Source: Mycobacterium sp. Root265
GTDB lineage: Bacteria > Actinomycetota > Actinomycetes > Mycobacteriales > Mycobacteriaceae
DNA length: 64,000 nucleotides
NCBI RefSeq assembly: GCF_001428895.1
Contig: NZ_LMJA01000030.1
Location: 424,902-488,901, forward strand
Reading direction: 5' to 3'
The notes below the pieces were generated by a model. The model had not been told where the DNA came from, searched no databases, and worked only from the letters and a program-made list of their open reading frames with translations. The position numbers and the translations under genes are program-made. Below are positions 63,719 to 64,000 of this stretch, piece by piece. Every line of letters starts with the position of its first letter. The stretch's first letter is position 1.

Positions 63719-64000
63719 TCACCCCGTGAGCGGCACCGCGACCTCGTTGCGTCGGCGGAACGGCAGGGTCCACGGCGGGTCGTAGAACCATGCCACCGGC
63801 TCTCCGTCGGTGTGGAATTCGGTGCCGTGCAGTGCGGTCAGCAGTTCGGCTGACTTGGCGGTGACGGACGTCGGACTGCGGTCACCGCTGAACCGCAGCA
63901 CGGCGAAGCGCTCGGCAGGCACCTCCACCACGGTCACCGAGCTGTCATCGGGTTCGGGCAGGGTGTCCAGCGACCACTTCGACGGCATGTAGAAGCGGAT
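63719..64000 (-). CDS. SOUL-family heme-binding-type protein, partial
   Basis: A minus-strand frame is open from its stop at 63719 to the window edge, so the N-terminal part lies beyond base 64000. The visible 93 residues (IRFYMPSKWSLDTLPEPDD, then FAVLRFSGDRSP and AWFYDPPWTLPFRRRNEV) are the C-terminal half of a SOUL/HBP-type domain. Heme binding by bacterial members is not established. An internal ATG at 63988 would give only 89 residues and is not the true start. Confidence 0.85.
   Translation of the reverse strand: MRFYMPSKWSLDTLPEPDDSSVTVVEVPAERFAVLRFSGDRSPTSVTAKSAELLTALHGTEFHTDGEPVAWFYDPPWTLPFRRRNEVAVPLTG

Overview
The window is GC-rich, densely coding DNA from a Mycobacterium-type actinobacterium, most likely a fast-growing environmental species (Mycolicibacterium-like). 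The diagnostic content is a complete mycolic-acid FAS-II operon (fabD, acpM, kasA, kasB, accD6) with its PucR-type regulator, an aceE-type pyruvate dehydrogenase, a mycothiol-dependent formaldehyde dehydrogenase, an MmpL transporter, F420-type enzymes, an AhpE peroxiredoxin and a DUF222 (13E12-type) protein end. Gene order from about 32.0 to 53.5 kb follows, from memory, the M. tuberculosis Rv2260-Rv2238c region, with a two-gene insertion (an SDR and an AraC regulator) between glpD and accD6.

Layout. 1-5.4 kb: DUF222 fragment, DUF218 protein, a TetR gene divergent from a flavin monooxygenase pair with two palindromic operators, an alpha/beta hydrolase, and a GAF-GGDEF diguanylate cyclase. 5.5-13.9 kb: MmpL transporter, divergent DUF2236/DUF5995 pair, and a 1066-residue adenylate cyclase-ATPase-TPR signalling protein. 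14-20.3 kb: seven-bladed YVTN propeller, transglutaminase-like protein, DedA/VTT membrane protein, an AzgA-type purine permease translationally coupled to a Pif1-type helicase carrying a degenerate exonuclease-like region and a BRCT domain. 20.5-32 kb: accessory region with a large Pro/Thr-rich envelope protein, an SDR coupled to a CxxC-repeat membrane protein, secreted proteins, a reductase/ThDP-decarboxylase pair, a SABATH-type methyltransferase, a StyA-like monooxygenase and a GH5-like lipoprotein.

32-53.6 kb is the conserved block: mycothiol-linked formaldehyde detoxification, a serine hydrolase, DUF3145, a frameshifted DUF1905 gene, a lipid kinase coupled to an alkyl-DHAP-synthase-like oxidase, TetR-glpD, the FAS-II operon, aceE, a lipoprotein, DUF3052, ahpE and tRNA-Val(UAC). 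FabD, AcpM, KasA, KasB and AccD6 together supply and carry out meromycolate chain elongation. A strong palindrome upstream of fabD is the likely site for the MabR-type regulator encoded just upstream.

Right of the tRNA the recalled synteny ends and accessory redox genes begin: a five-gene minus-strand operon (marR, F420-NADP reductase-like, LLM flavin/F420 enzyme, NmrA-like, nitroreductase), a divergent hxlR-thioesterase pair with a perfect operator, an L-2-hydroxyglutarate oxidase preceded by a headless coding remnant, a small lipoprotein with a strong terminator, a CocE-type hydrolase and TetR with a perfect palindromic operator, a small secreted protein, and a SOUL-type protein running off the right edge. 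No insertion sequence, CRISPR array or rRNA was found.
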